Positions 26,049-33,628 of a stretch of DNA of 64,000 nucleotides are shown piece after piece. The notes under the pieces are model-generated. The model was given only the letters and a program-made list of their open reading frames with translations. It searched no databases and was not told the DNA's origin. Positions within the stretch are counted from its first letter, which is position 1. Each line of letters begins with the position of its first letter. The position numbers and the translations under genes are program-made. Origin of the DNA: Phycisphaeraceae bacterium (GTDB lineage Bacteria; Planctomycetota; Phycisphaerae; Phycisphaerales; UBA1924); the NCBI GenBank assembly GCA_020639195.1, contig JACKHB010000002.1, positions 805,200 through 869,199 on the forward strand. The letters run 5' to 3'.

Positions 26049-27294
26049 GTCTCAACGCCTCGATGGGATCAAGGCGCGCCGCCTTGAGAGCAGGGAACAT
26101 GCCGAACACGATGCCCGTCGCCGCGCTGAATCCCACGGACAAGACGATGACCCACGCCGGAGCGACCGCCCGCCCCAGGTCGGCGCCCGGGATGTTGCGA
26201 ATGCCCAGCACCATGAGCTGACCCAGCGCGATCCCCACGGCCCCACCGACGAGGCACAGCGTCACCGCTTCGACGAGGAATTGCAGCAGCACGACGCTGG
26301 GCCGTGCCCCGACCGCCTTTCGCAGTCCGATCTCTCTCGTTCGCTCCGACACGCTTACCAGCATGATGTTCATGATCCCGATGCCGCCCACCAGCAGGCT
26401 GATGCCCACGACGCCCCCCGCCCCCGCCGTCACCGCGCCCGCGACTCGGTTGAATCCGTCGATGAACTGCTGGATGACCCGCACCTCGAACGTGTTGGGA
26501 GTGGCGCCCTCCAGGCCTCGCACCTTCCGCATGACCGTGGAGATCTCGGCGATCGCGTCCTGTGCCTGGTCGGGCCGGCGCATCTGCGCCCAGGCGAAGT
26601 TGATCCACCCATTTGGATTCAGGCGCATCGCCGTCGCCAGCGGGATGAAGATCTCGGCATTGCTCTCGCCGCTGCCGAAGATGTTGAACGTCACCGTCTC
26701 CACGACGCCAACGATCGTGAACACACGATCCGAGAGGCGGATCGTCTGCGTCGTTGGATCACGATCGAGCCCGAGGTCCTCGATCAGTTTCTCGTTCACC
26801 AGACACACGTCCCGCCGCTCGCGCTCGTCGATCTCGTTGAACGGACGGCCGATCAGCACGGCGCGCCCCTCGATATCGTGCCACGTCGGCCAGATCCCCG
26901 TGGTCTGGACGCCATCGAGCTTCGTGTCGCCCGCCTCGGCGCTCTTGGCCATCATCATCATCGGCGTCAGCTTCTCGATCGACGGGCAGTGCTCCTCGAC
27001 TGCGTCCAGTTCCGCCAGCGTCAGCTGCACGTCGCGGAAGTTGATTCTGTTGCGCAGCTCGCGCGGCACTCGCCCATCGATGAACACCTTGCGCGCCCCG
27101 AATTTCTCGAACTCGCTGAGCACGCTGGCCCTGAGGCCAGTCAACGCCGCCACCACCGCGATGATCGATGCCACCCCGATGATGATGCCCAGCGTTGTGA
27201 GCATCGAGCGAACCTTGTTCGCCCAGATCTGCCCCAGCGCCAGGAACACCGTCTGCACGGTCAGGCGAGGGATGATCATCAGGGTGCGTACCAC
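26041..27294 (-). CDS. MacB-like ABC transporter permease
   Basis: A 417-residue inner-membrane permease of the MacB/FtsX type. One N-terminal membrane helix (ANKVRSMLTTLGIIIGVASIIAVVA) is followed by a periplasmic domain (about residues 55-280) and three C-terminal helices starting GGVVGISLLVGGIGIMNIMLVSVSERTREIGLRKAVGA, the family's most conserved stretch. Unlike E. coli MacB the ATPase is a separate protein, encoded three bases upstream. The domain passes mechanical force to the adaptor rather than transporting through the membrane (family knowledge). The start is a GTG at 27294, with an ATG five codons inside as an alternative. Confidence 0.93.
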   Translation of the reverse strand: MVRTLMIIPRLTVQTVFLALGQIWANKVRSMLTTLGIIIGVASIIAVVAALTGLRASVLSEFEKFGARKVFIDGRVPRELRNRINFRDVQLTLAELDAVEEHCPSIEKLTPMMMMAKSAEAGDTKLDGVQTTGIWPTWHDIEGRAVLIGRPFNEIDERERRDVCLVNEKLIEDLGLDRDPTTQTIRLSDRVFTIVGVVETVTFNIFGSGESNAEIFIPLATAMRLNPNGWINFAWAQMRRPDQAQDAIAEISTVMRKVRGLEGATPNTFEVRVIQQFIDGFNRVAGAVTAGAGGVVGISLLVGGIGIMNIMLVSVSERTREIGLRKAVGARPSVVLLQFLVEAVTLCLVGGAVGIALGQLMVLGIRNIPGADLGRAVAPAWVIVLSVGFSAATGIVFGMFPALKAARLDPIEALRHE

Positions 27295-27297
27295 GGC

Positions 27298-28065
27298 CTA
27301 CTCCGCTCCGGCGGGCAGGGCTTCGCCGGCCGCCTCGGCCGCCATGCGGGCCGCGTTCTGAAGAAACGCCGCGTGCGTGGGGTCCCTTCGCGTCGGATGA
27401 TCGGAGGTCACCATGCCGTCGCGCAGCCGCACAATCCGAAGCGCAGCATCGGCGACCTCCTCCTCGTGGGTCACCATCACGATCGTCTGGCCCTCGGCGT
27501 GCAACTGACGAAACAGCTCAATGATCTCGCGCGTCGTGGCCGTGTCGAGGTTTCCCGTGGGCTCATCGGCCAGCAGGATGCTCGGCGTGTTGACCAGAGC
27601 CCGCGCGATCGCCACGCGCTGGCGCTGGCCGCCCGAGAGCTGGTTGGGCCGGTGCCCGATGCGATCCGCCAGGCCAACGCGCTCCAGGGCACGCTTCGCC
27701 CGCTTGCGCGCCTCGAGCCAGTTGAACCGGCTGTAGATCAGGGGCAGCATGACATTCTTGAGCGCGCTCGCCCGGGGCAGAAGCTCGAACGACTGGAAGA
27801 CGAACCCGATCTCCTCGTTACGCACCCGGGCCAGCGCCGCAGCGCCCATCTTGTGCGTCGCCCGGCCGTTGAGCACGTATCTGCCGCGGGTCGGGCTGTC
27901 CAAACAGCCCAGGACATTCATCAGCGTGCTCTTGCCCGATCCGCTTGCACCCATGATGGCCACGAACTCGTTGCGCTGGATCACCAGGTCGACCCCGCGT
28001 AGGGCGTGCACACGCTCCTCGCCGACCCTGTAGATCTTTTCGAGTTGGTGGATCTCGATCGTCAC
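27298..28065 (-). CDS. MacB/LolD-type ABC transporter ATPase
   Basis: A 255-residue ATP-binding subunit. Walker A GASGSGKST, Q-loop FVFQSFELLPR, signature LSGGQRQRVAIARAL, Walker B ILLADEPTGNLD and the switch histidine in MVTHEEEVA are all intact. About 30 residues extend past the usual end. Its start overlaps the adaptor stop by four bases (ATGA), and the permease starts three bases after its stop, so all are one operon. It energises the permease encoded next. Confidence 0.95.
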   Translation of the reverse strand: MTIEIHQLEKIYRVGEERVHALRGVDLVIQRNEFVAIMGASGSGKSTLMNVLGCLDSPTRGRYVLNGRATHKMGAAALARVRNEEIGFVFQSFELLPRASALKNVMLPLIYSRFNWLEARKRAKRALERVGLADRIGHRPNQLSGGQRQRVAIARALVNTPSILLADEPTGNLDTATTREIIELFRQLHAEGQTIVMVTHEEEVADAALRIVRLRDGMVTSDHPTRRDPTHAAFLQNAARMAAEAAGEALPAGAE

Positions 28066-29477
28066 GACCCGGCAGGCTCCGCCTCGCCCGCCCCCGCCAC
28101 CTCCGCCGGCTGCCCGCTCGAATCGACCACCGAGACGAACTGTCCGTGGGAGAGCCCCTCGAGAATCTTGAACGGGCCCGCGATCACTCCCGCGCCCTCA
28201 TCCAATCCCTCGAGGACCTGCGTGCTCGTGAGATCACTCACGCCGATCCGCACGGGCACCGCCACCGCTTTGCCATCGCGCACCTGGAATACCACGTCCG
28301 CAAAGGTCTTGCGGTCGTTGATCAGCGTGCTGCCCTCGCGCACCTCCGATGGAAGATCGGCGATCCGTCGACTGAGCACCGCCTGGCTGGGGACCTGCAA
28401 CGCATCGGGCAGCGTCTCGACGACGACCTCGCACGTCGCCGACAGTCCCGAGCTCAGCGTCTGGCCCTCTCCCAGCGAGATCTTGATCTCGACCTCGAAG
28501 TAATGCGTGCCATCGGTGTGCGTCTTGCGGAGCTTGCCCACCCGCTCCACCGTCCCCGAGAACACCCTGTCCGGATACGCGTTGATCAACACGTCCGCGC
28601 TCTGCCTCTCTCGCACACTCTGGATGTTGGCCTCGTCCACGCGCGCTCTGAGCAGCATGTCCGTGAGGTCCGCCACCTGCATCAGCACCGATCCCGGGTT
28701 GTTCAGCGTCCCGATCACCACCAACTCGCCCTCTTCGGCCGGCAGGTCCGTAATGGTCCCGGCGATGGGCGAACGGATCGTCGCGTTGTCCAGGTCCTTT
28801 CGCGCCCGACGCGTCGTCGCCTGCGCGACCTCCACCGCCGCCTGCCCGCCGAGCACCCCCACAGCCGCCCGCTCGACGTTCTGCTCGGCAATGTCCACCG
28901 CGGACTGCGCCACCGCCACGTTGGCGAGCGCCTGCTGATACTGCGACTCGGCCCTCGAGAGTTCCGTCCTCGCGACGTCTTCCGTGTCGTACAACTCGCG
29001 GATGCTTCCGACCTCTATCGTCGCCTCCTCCAAGGCCGCCTTGGCCGCCTCCAGACGCGCCCGATCGCCCGCCAGCGACAGCTCGGCCGACTTCTTGTTG
29101 ACCTCCGCTTCCGCGAGAAACGCCGCCTGCACCTTCTCGTTGGCCAGCGCCGACTCGAGCGCCGCCTGCAACTCCTCGTCGTCCAGCTCCACCAGCACAT
29201 CGTTGCCCGAGACCTCGTCGCCTTCGGCGTGGGGCAGGCGCTTGATCCGCGCCGAGACCTGCGCGCTGATCATCACCCGATTCCGTGGCTCGATGGTCCC
29301 CGGCGCGCTCACCGTCCGGACGAGCTCACGCCGCGACGCCTGTTCCAGCCGAACCTCGGTCGGCTTTGCTCTGGCGTTCATGGCCGAGCGCACCGCGTCG
29401 GAGCTCATCACGAGATAGCCGCCTCCGCCGCACACCGCGGCGACGACGACAAAGCCGCCCACCACCCATTTCCACAC
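28062..29477 (-). CDS. MacA/HlyD-type periplasmic adaptor
   Basis: A 471-residue membrane-fusion protein and first gene of the tripartite pump operon. An N-terminal membrane anchor (residues 4-26) is followed by a half-barrel/lipoyl segment (VSARIKRLPHAEGDEVSGNDVLVELDDEELQ), then a long alpha-helical hairpin (about 100-230, Ala/Glu/Arg-rich heptads), the second lipoyl half (IRSPIAGTITDLPAEEGELV) and beta-barrel domains. It bridges the MacB-like permease and the TolC-like duct. The substrate (peptide, lipopeptide or macrolide in other systems) cannot be told from sequence. The tail is Ala/Glu/Gly-rich. Confidence 0.93.
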   Translation of the reverse strand: MWKWVVGGFVVVAAVCGGGGYLVMSSDAVRSAMNARAKPTEVRLEQASRRELVRTVSAPGTIEPRNRVMISAQVSARIKRLPHAEGDEVSGNDVLVELDDEELQAALESALANEKVQAAFLAEAEVNKKSAELSLAGDRARLEAAKAALEEATIEVGSIRELYDTEDVARTELSRAESQYQQALANVAVAQSAVDIAEQNVERAAVGVLGGQAAVEVAQATTRRARKDLDNATIRSPIAGTITDLPAEEGELVVIGTLNNPGSVLMQVADLTDMLLRARVDEANIQSVRERQSADVLINAYPDRVFSGTVERVGKLRKTHTDGTHYFEVEIKISLGEGQTLSSGLSATCEVVVETLPDALQVPSQAVLSRRIADLPSEVREGSTLINDRKTFADVVFQVRDGKAVAVPVRIGVSDLTSTQVLEGLDEGAGVIAGPFKILEGLSHGQFVSVVDSSGQPAEVAGAGEAEPAGS

Positions 29478-29617
29478 GATTCGCCCCTTCCGGGATTGGC
29501 TCGACTCGTTCTATTGGCCTTCGACCGTCCCGCGTTTCATCCATACCGAGAGTAGCGCGGGGCGACCTCCCGGCCGTCGTACGAACAGGCCGATCGGTGC
29601 GAGGGTCCGGTTGGCTC

Positions 29618-29967
29618 TTGGTCCCCGGTGCGACCTCCGGAACAGTCTCCGGTGGCGGCACGCTCAACGCGACGAACGCCCAGGGAATGCTCGACGGTCG
29701 AACGTATGTCAACGTTCATTCCACGACGTTCGCAGGCGGTGAGATTCGCGGCCGGGTCGTCAGGGCGTGCCCCGGCAACCCCGATTGCCCTGGCGATCTC
29801 ACGGGGCCAAATGGCAACCCGGACGGATCCACCGACAGCTTGGAGTTTTTCTTCTTCTCGATCAGTTTGCCGGCGACGACCCGTGTGCCGATCTCACCGT
29901 GCCAGAGGGTCTGGGTTTGGAGGATTTCTTCGCATGCCTCGACCTATTCGTTCAGGAATGCCCCTAG
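29618..29967 (+). pseudogene. Decayed CHRD-dockerin gene remnant
   Basis: Only the last third of a CHRD domain is left (GTLNATNAQGMLDGRTYVNVHS, then GGEIRGRV), followed by a dockerin-like module. The module is split across two frames: DGSTDSLEFFFF is read in one frame up to about 29856, and LDQFAGDDPCADLTVPEGL, EDFFACLDLFVQECP and a stop in the frame one base earlier. Restoring a single base near 29855-29860 rejoins a normal dockerin. No start codon or signal peptide is found upstream, so the 5' two thirds are also lost. The rest of the 29478-30084 gap holds nothing I recognise. It lies 118 bases before an intact CHRD gene, suggesting an old tandem pair. Confidence 0.75.
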
Positions 29968-30084
29968 AGCCCCATCGCAGGGAGTCCGCAGCGATTTCGC
30001 GCGTCTTTCCCTTGCATCTTCACCAAAGACCCTGCCTAATTGCGATCGAGCTCGTCAGTGCTCGGCTTCGCGCCAAGGAGAATC

Positions 30085-30582
30085 ATGGCCGCCTGCAAAG
30101 TCTCGCTCGCCTTCTCGCTTCTGACCGTGGCCGGCGCGCGGGCCGAACTCGTGAGCTTTGAGTTTCCGCTCGATGGGGCTCAGGAGACCCCCCCCGTTGA
30201 CACCCCGGGCTTCGGGCTTGGACGCGTCGTGCTCGACACCGACACAAGGTTGGTGATCATCGAGGGGGAATTCCACGACCTCGAGAGCGTTGCCGTCGCA
30301 TCACATCTGCACGGACTTGCGCCGCCCGGACAGGCCGGACCCGCCGTGATCACGCTCACCGTCGACTTTGCGACCGATGGGATGTTCTTCGGCGAGGGAA
30401 CTGTGTCTCAGGAATTCGTTGATGGCCTGCTGGCTGGAATGACCTATGTGAACGTCCACACCCTCTTGCATCAAGGTGGCGAGATCCGAGGACAGGTCGT
30501 TCCGGCCGCCACGATGCCCGCTGCGCTTGTGGTCCTCGGGGCCCGCCGCCGCCGGGACTCTACTTCCGAATCAGCGACTTGA
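30085..30582 (+). CDS. Secreted CHRD-domain protein
   Basis: A 165-residue exported protein. A signal peptide (about 1-20) is followed by a single CHRD domain: FPLDGAQETPPVDTPGFGLG at the start, SHLHGLAPPGQAGP in the middle, and GMTYVNVHTLLHQGGEIRGQV at the end. CHRD is named from chordin; in bacteria it occurs in secreted proteins of unknown role. A short hydrophobic stretch with RRRR (VPAATMPAALVVLGARRRR) ends the protein and resembles a reduced PEP-CTERM sorting tail. AAGGAG sits four bases before the ATG at 30085. Its 3' end overlaps the convergent PadR gene by 23 bases. Confidence 0.85.
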   Translation: MAACKVSLAFSLLTVAGARAELVSFEFPLDGAQETPPVDTPGFGLGRVVLDTDTRLVIIEGEFHDLESVAVASHLHGLAPPGQAGPAVITLTVDFATDGMFFGEGTVSQEFVDGLLAGMTYVNVHTLLHQGGEIRGQVVPAATMPAALVVLGARRRRDSTSESAT

Positions 30583-31096
30583 GTTCAGTCAGCCAGGCGG
30601 CTCGCGCCTGCAACTCTAGTTCACCCTGCCGCGTGACGAGCTTTAGAAACGGGTCCTCCCCTTCGATCGTCTCGCTCCATTCCCGAACCCGCCGGCCAAC
30701 CTCGTCCAAGGCGGCACCCGCGGCGTCCGTCCACGCGGCTCGATCTCCCGCAGGAAGGGCGCCCAGAAACCTCGCCCTTGATCGGAGCGGGTCGTAGGCC
30801 ACGCTGACGGCGGTGTCTCCCAGCGGCGGACCGATCCAGGCTCGAAGTTCCGATAACCCGAGAGGCGTGATCTCGTACTCGCGCCGGCGCCTCTTGCCGT
30901 GCTTGAGGGCCCGCCCCTTGAGCAGACCAGCCCGCTCCAGCCGCTGCAGGAGGGGGTAGATCGCCCCTGCGCTGGCACTCCATTGCGTGCTCGGGCTGGC
31001 CTGAAGCTGGCGCCGAATTCCGTACGCGCTCGTGGGCCCGGTCTGCCAGACCAGGCCCAGCACAAAGCTCTCCAACTCGCTTCTGCGCTTGGCCAT
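30560..31096 (-). CDS. PadR-family transcriptional regulator
   Basis: A 178-residue winged-helix DNA-binding protein. The N-terminal PadR domain is clear: LESFVLGLVWQTGPTSAYGIRRQL, then SAGAIYPLLQRLERAGLLKG and the wing KRRRREYEITPLGLSEL. The C-terminal half (about 85-178) is a helical dimerisation/effector region. PadR proteins are usually repressors released by small molecules. It is divergent from the S41 peptidase gene across 110 bases, so that gene is the likely target, with autoregulation possible; no operator could be identified by eye. The start is the ATG at 31096 where homology begins. Confidence 0.88.
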   Translation of the reverse strand: MAKRRSELESFVLGLVWQTGPTSAYGIRRQLQASPSTQWSASAGAIYPLLQRLERAGLLKGRALKHGKRRRREYEITPLGLSELRAWIGPPLGDTAVSVAYDPLRSRARFLGALPAGDRAAWTDAAGAALDEVGRRVREWSETIEGEDPFLKLVTRQGELELQARAAWLTELKSLIRK

Positions 31097-31206
31097 ATCA
31101 GGGCACAGACTACCGGGGTCGCGAGGGGCGCGCCCGACGACGGGAAACACTCCCGTCGGCATCCTATGAATACATCGAATCGGACTATATGAACTGGAGG
31201 CCCGGC

Positions 31207-32499
31207 ATGTTCACCCTGCTCGCTCTCGCACCCACAGCCGCGATCGTGACCCGGCAGCCCGACGCCCTCGTCTGGCCGGACACCCCCCAGGCCCGCGCCG
31301 CGCGGGCGTTTGTGGCCACGCTGAACGATCCCTCGGCCGAGCGGGTCCGCCAGTTCGAAGAGACATTTCGAGCCCGCGCGCAGCTGCAGGCCGTTCCGAT
31401 CCCGGTCCGTGCTGCACGAATGGCCGATCTGAGCGCCCGCGTAGCGCCGGTGCGTGTCGAACGCCTCGACGCCTCGGGCTCAACGCTTCGGATGCAGGTC
31501 CGCGCCGCCGATGGCACGCCCATCGTGATGGCGATCGTTCCCGACCCTCGTGATGAGGAACGAATCGACGGGATCACGCTCGAGATCGGGGGACAGCTGG
31601 AGGATTCCCACGCGCTCTCTCTCGACGAGATCGGCTCGCTCGTTGAGGGCACAGCCGCCGCGATCCGCGACGGATACGTCTTTCCCGAGAAGGGCGCCGC
31701 CATGGCCGAACTTTTGCTTCATCGCCAGGCCGAGGGTCACTATGACGGGCTGAACTCCGATGTGGACCTGGCCCGGGCGCTGCAGGAAGACCTGCGCAGC
31801 GTGACCAACGACCGCCACATCTCGGTGCGTCCCATGCCGCGGAGCGCTGCGCAACCGCAATCGATGATCCCCCCTGCGGACAACGCCGCGTTTCGGGAGG
31901 TCCAGGTCCTTCCCGGCAACATCGGCTACCTGCGGTTCGATCTGTTTGTGCCCGGGCCCGAGGCGGAGCGAACCGCCGCCGCCGCCATGGAATTCCTGCG
32001 GGACTGCGACGCCATCATCTACGACCTGCGCCGCAACGGTGGCGGCTCCCCGGAGATGATCCGCTTCCTGACGAGCTACCTCTTTGATGGTCCGACACAC
32101 CTCAACGACATGGTCAACCGCGACGGCGAGGTGGTGGAGGAGTACTGGACGCTCGAGAGTGTGCCAGGCGACCGCCTCGGGCAGGAGCGTCCGGCGTTCG
32201 TGCTGACCAGTTCATACACGTTCTCCGGGGCCGAAGAGTTCTCGTACAACCTCAAGAATCTGGGGCGGGCGACGATCATCGGCGAGCAGACCGGCGGCGG
32301 AGCCCACCCCGTGCGAGGCGAGCCCATCGCGGGCACACTCGTGGTTGGTGTGCCGTACATGCGGGCCCGCAACCCGATCTCGATGACCAATTGGGAAGGG
32401 GTCGGCGTGGAGCCCGACGTGGCGGTGCCGGCGGATGAGGCGCTCGACCGCGCCCGGGAACTCGCCCTTGAGTCCGTCCGCGCCCGCAGCGCCCGGTAG
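31207..32499 (+). CDS. S41-family peptidase, IRBP/tail-specific protease-like
   Basis: A 430-residue serine peptidase of family S41 (C-terminal processing/IRBP-like branch). The N-terminus is short and hydrophobic (LLALAPTAA), probably a signal. About 100 residues of an N-terminal domain precede the peptidase core, which has GNIGYLRFDLF, DAIIYDLRRNGGGSPEMI and the nucleophile segment TFSGAEEFSYNLKNLGRATIIGEQTGGGAHP, with Ser340 in FSGAEEF. No PDZ domain is evident. I place the start at the ATG at 31207 because GGAGG lies six bases before it; an ATG six codons upstream (31189) overlaps that ribosome site. It faces the PadR gene, which may control it. Confidence 0.88.
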   Translation: MFTLLALAPTAAIVTRQPDALVWPDTPQARAARAFVATLNDPSAERVRQFEETFRARAQLQAVPIPVRAARMADLSARVAPVRVERLDASGSTLRMQVRAADGTPIVMAIVPDPRDEERIDGITLEIGGQLEDSHALSLDEIGSLVEGTAAAIRDGYVFPEKGAAMAELLLHRQAEGHYDGLNSDVDLARALQEDLRSVTNDRHISVRPMPRSAAQPQSMIPPADNAAFREVQVLPGNIGYLRFDLFVPGPEAERTAAAAMEFLRDCDAIIYDLRRNGGGSPEMIRFLTSYLFDGPTHLNDMVNRDGEVVEEYWTLESVPGDRLGQERPAFVLTSSYTFSGAEEFSYNLKNLGRATIIGEQTGGGAHPVRGEPIAGTLVVGVPYMRARNPISMTNWEGVGVEPDVAVPADEALDRARELALESVRARSAR

Positions 32500-32576
32500 G
32501 CACGCCGGGCTCAGGCTCTGCCGGCGTCTGTGCTGTAGAGTCTTCTCCGTTCCAAAGCTGCCCCAGGAGGACTGGC

Positions 32577-33044
32577 ATGAAGACCCGCTCACTTGTCGCC
32601 GGATCGTTCATCGCAGTGGTGGGAGCCGTGGCGTGGAACGCCGCGTCGAAGCCCGCCGCACAGCCAGACGACGACGCGTCCGCCGTCCGACAGGCCGTGC
32701 TCGACTACGTCGAGGGCATCTACGAGGGCGACCCGTCCCGCATCGAGCGATCGGTGCGGCCAGACCTCACCAAACTCGGCTTCCAGCGCCCCGGCCCGGG
32801 GGCCGCGTATGGGCCCATCGGCGCGATGACCTTCGACCAACTCGTGAACCTCGCGGCGACGTTCCACGCCAGCGGCCACATTCCGGAGGATGCGACGTTC
32901 GACATCGTTGTGTTCGATGTGACCGATCAGACCGCCAGCGTCAAGCTCACCGCGTTCTGGGGAATGGACTACATGCACCTGGCCAAGTTCGACGGCCGAT
33001 GGCAGATCATCAATGTGCTGTGGCAGACGCCCCCGGACGCGTGA
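32577..33044 (+). CDS. Exported SnoaL/lumazine-binding-like (NTF2-fold) protein
   Basis: A 155-residue protein with a signal peptide (about 1-28, SFIAVVGAVAWNAASKPAAQ) and one domain resembling the 'putative lumazine-binding' NTF2-like family: VRQAVLDYVEGIYEGDPSRIERSV, then LVNLAATF and a C-terminal KLTAFWGMDYMHLAKFDGRW. The NTF2-like fold forms a small-molecule pocket; no catalytic residues can be named. AGGAGG is seven bases ahead of the ATG. It follows the S41 peptidase gene by 77 bases on the same strand and may share its transcript. Confidence 0.75.
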   Translation: MKTRSLVAGSFIAVVGAVAWNAASKPAAQPDDDASAVRQAVLDYVEGIYEGDPSRIERSVRPDLTKLGFQRPGPGAAYGPIGAMTFDQLVNLAATFHASGHIPEDATFDIVVFDVTDQTASVKLTAFWGMDYMHLAKFDGRWQIINVLWQTPPDA

Positions 33045-33048
33045 TCCG

Positions 33049-33585
33049 CTAGCGCGGATCCGGCGGCGACAGGATCGACAGGTACGCCTCCCACGGGCCC
33101 GTTTGATCGCGGTACTGGAAGCCCGTCGCCTTGCAGCATTGCGCGATGTGGTTGAGGTCGTGGACCGCCCACGTCGAGAGCAGCTCGCGCGCACGAACCG
33201 GGCCGAGGGCGGGATGCACGCCGCGACGGTCGAGTTGGGCGTCGGTCAGGCGCAGGCCGTCGACCTGGGCGATGTTCTCGCGCCGGAGGCGGGAGAACAA
33301 CTCCAGCCGCGCCGGCAGGCTCGTCCCATAGTCCTCGCCCCGGTGGCCGGCCCGGTCGAAGGGCTCAAACGGGCGCGCCTCGCCGTGCTCAAGGATGATC
33401 CTCAATCGCGGCAGCCAGTCCGTCCGCTCGCCGTGGATCAGGTGGGCGACAACCTCGTACGCGCTCCAGGTGCCTTCGCCGTAGGACAGGTGCGTCCAGT
33501 TCTCGTCGAGCCCCTCGAGCAGGGCTCGAAGCACACCCGGCGTGCGGGCGAGGATGGGACGGGCAAGCGTCCAATCGAAACGCAT
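33049..33585 (-). CDS. DinB-family putative metal-dependent enzyme
   Basis: A 178-residue four-helix-bundle protein of the DinB/YfiT superfamily. Metal-binding histidines are recognisable in VAHLIHGERTDW and in the C-terminal HDLNHIAQC. Members include thiol-dependent S-transferases (bacillithiol or mycothiol type); the real substrate is unknown. The ATG at 33585 has GGGAGGT upstream; the longer frame is not supported. It lies 43 bases downstream of glyS on the same strand and convergent with the lumazine-binding-like gene, with only four bases between the stops. Confidence 0.85.
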   Translation of the reverse strand: MRFDWTLARPILARTPGVLRALLEGLDENWTHLSYGEGTWSAYEVVAHLIHGERTDWLPRLRIILEHGEARPFEPFDRAGHRGEDYGTSLPARLELFSRLRRENIAQVDGLRLTDAQLDRRGVHPALGPVRARELLSTWAVHDLNHIAQCCKATGFQYRDQTGPWEAYLSILSPPDPR

Positions 33586-33628
33586 GGGAGACCTCCCACT
33601 CTTTCCCGATCGATTTGGAGCTGGACCC

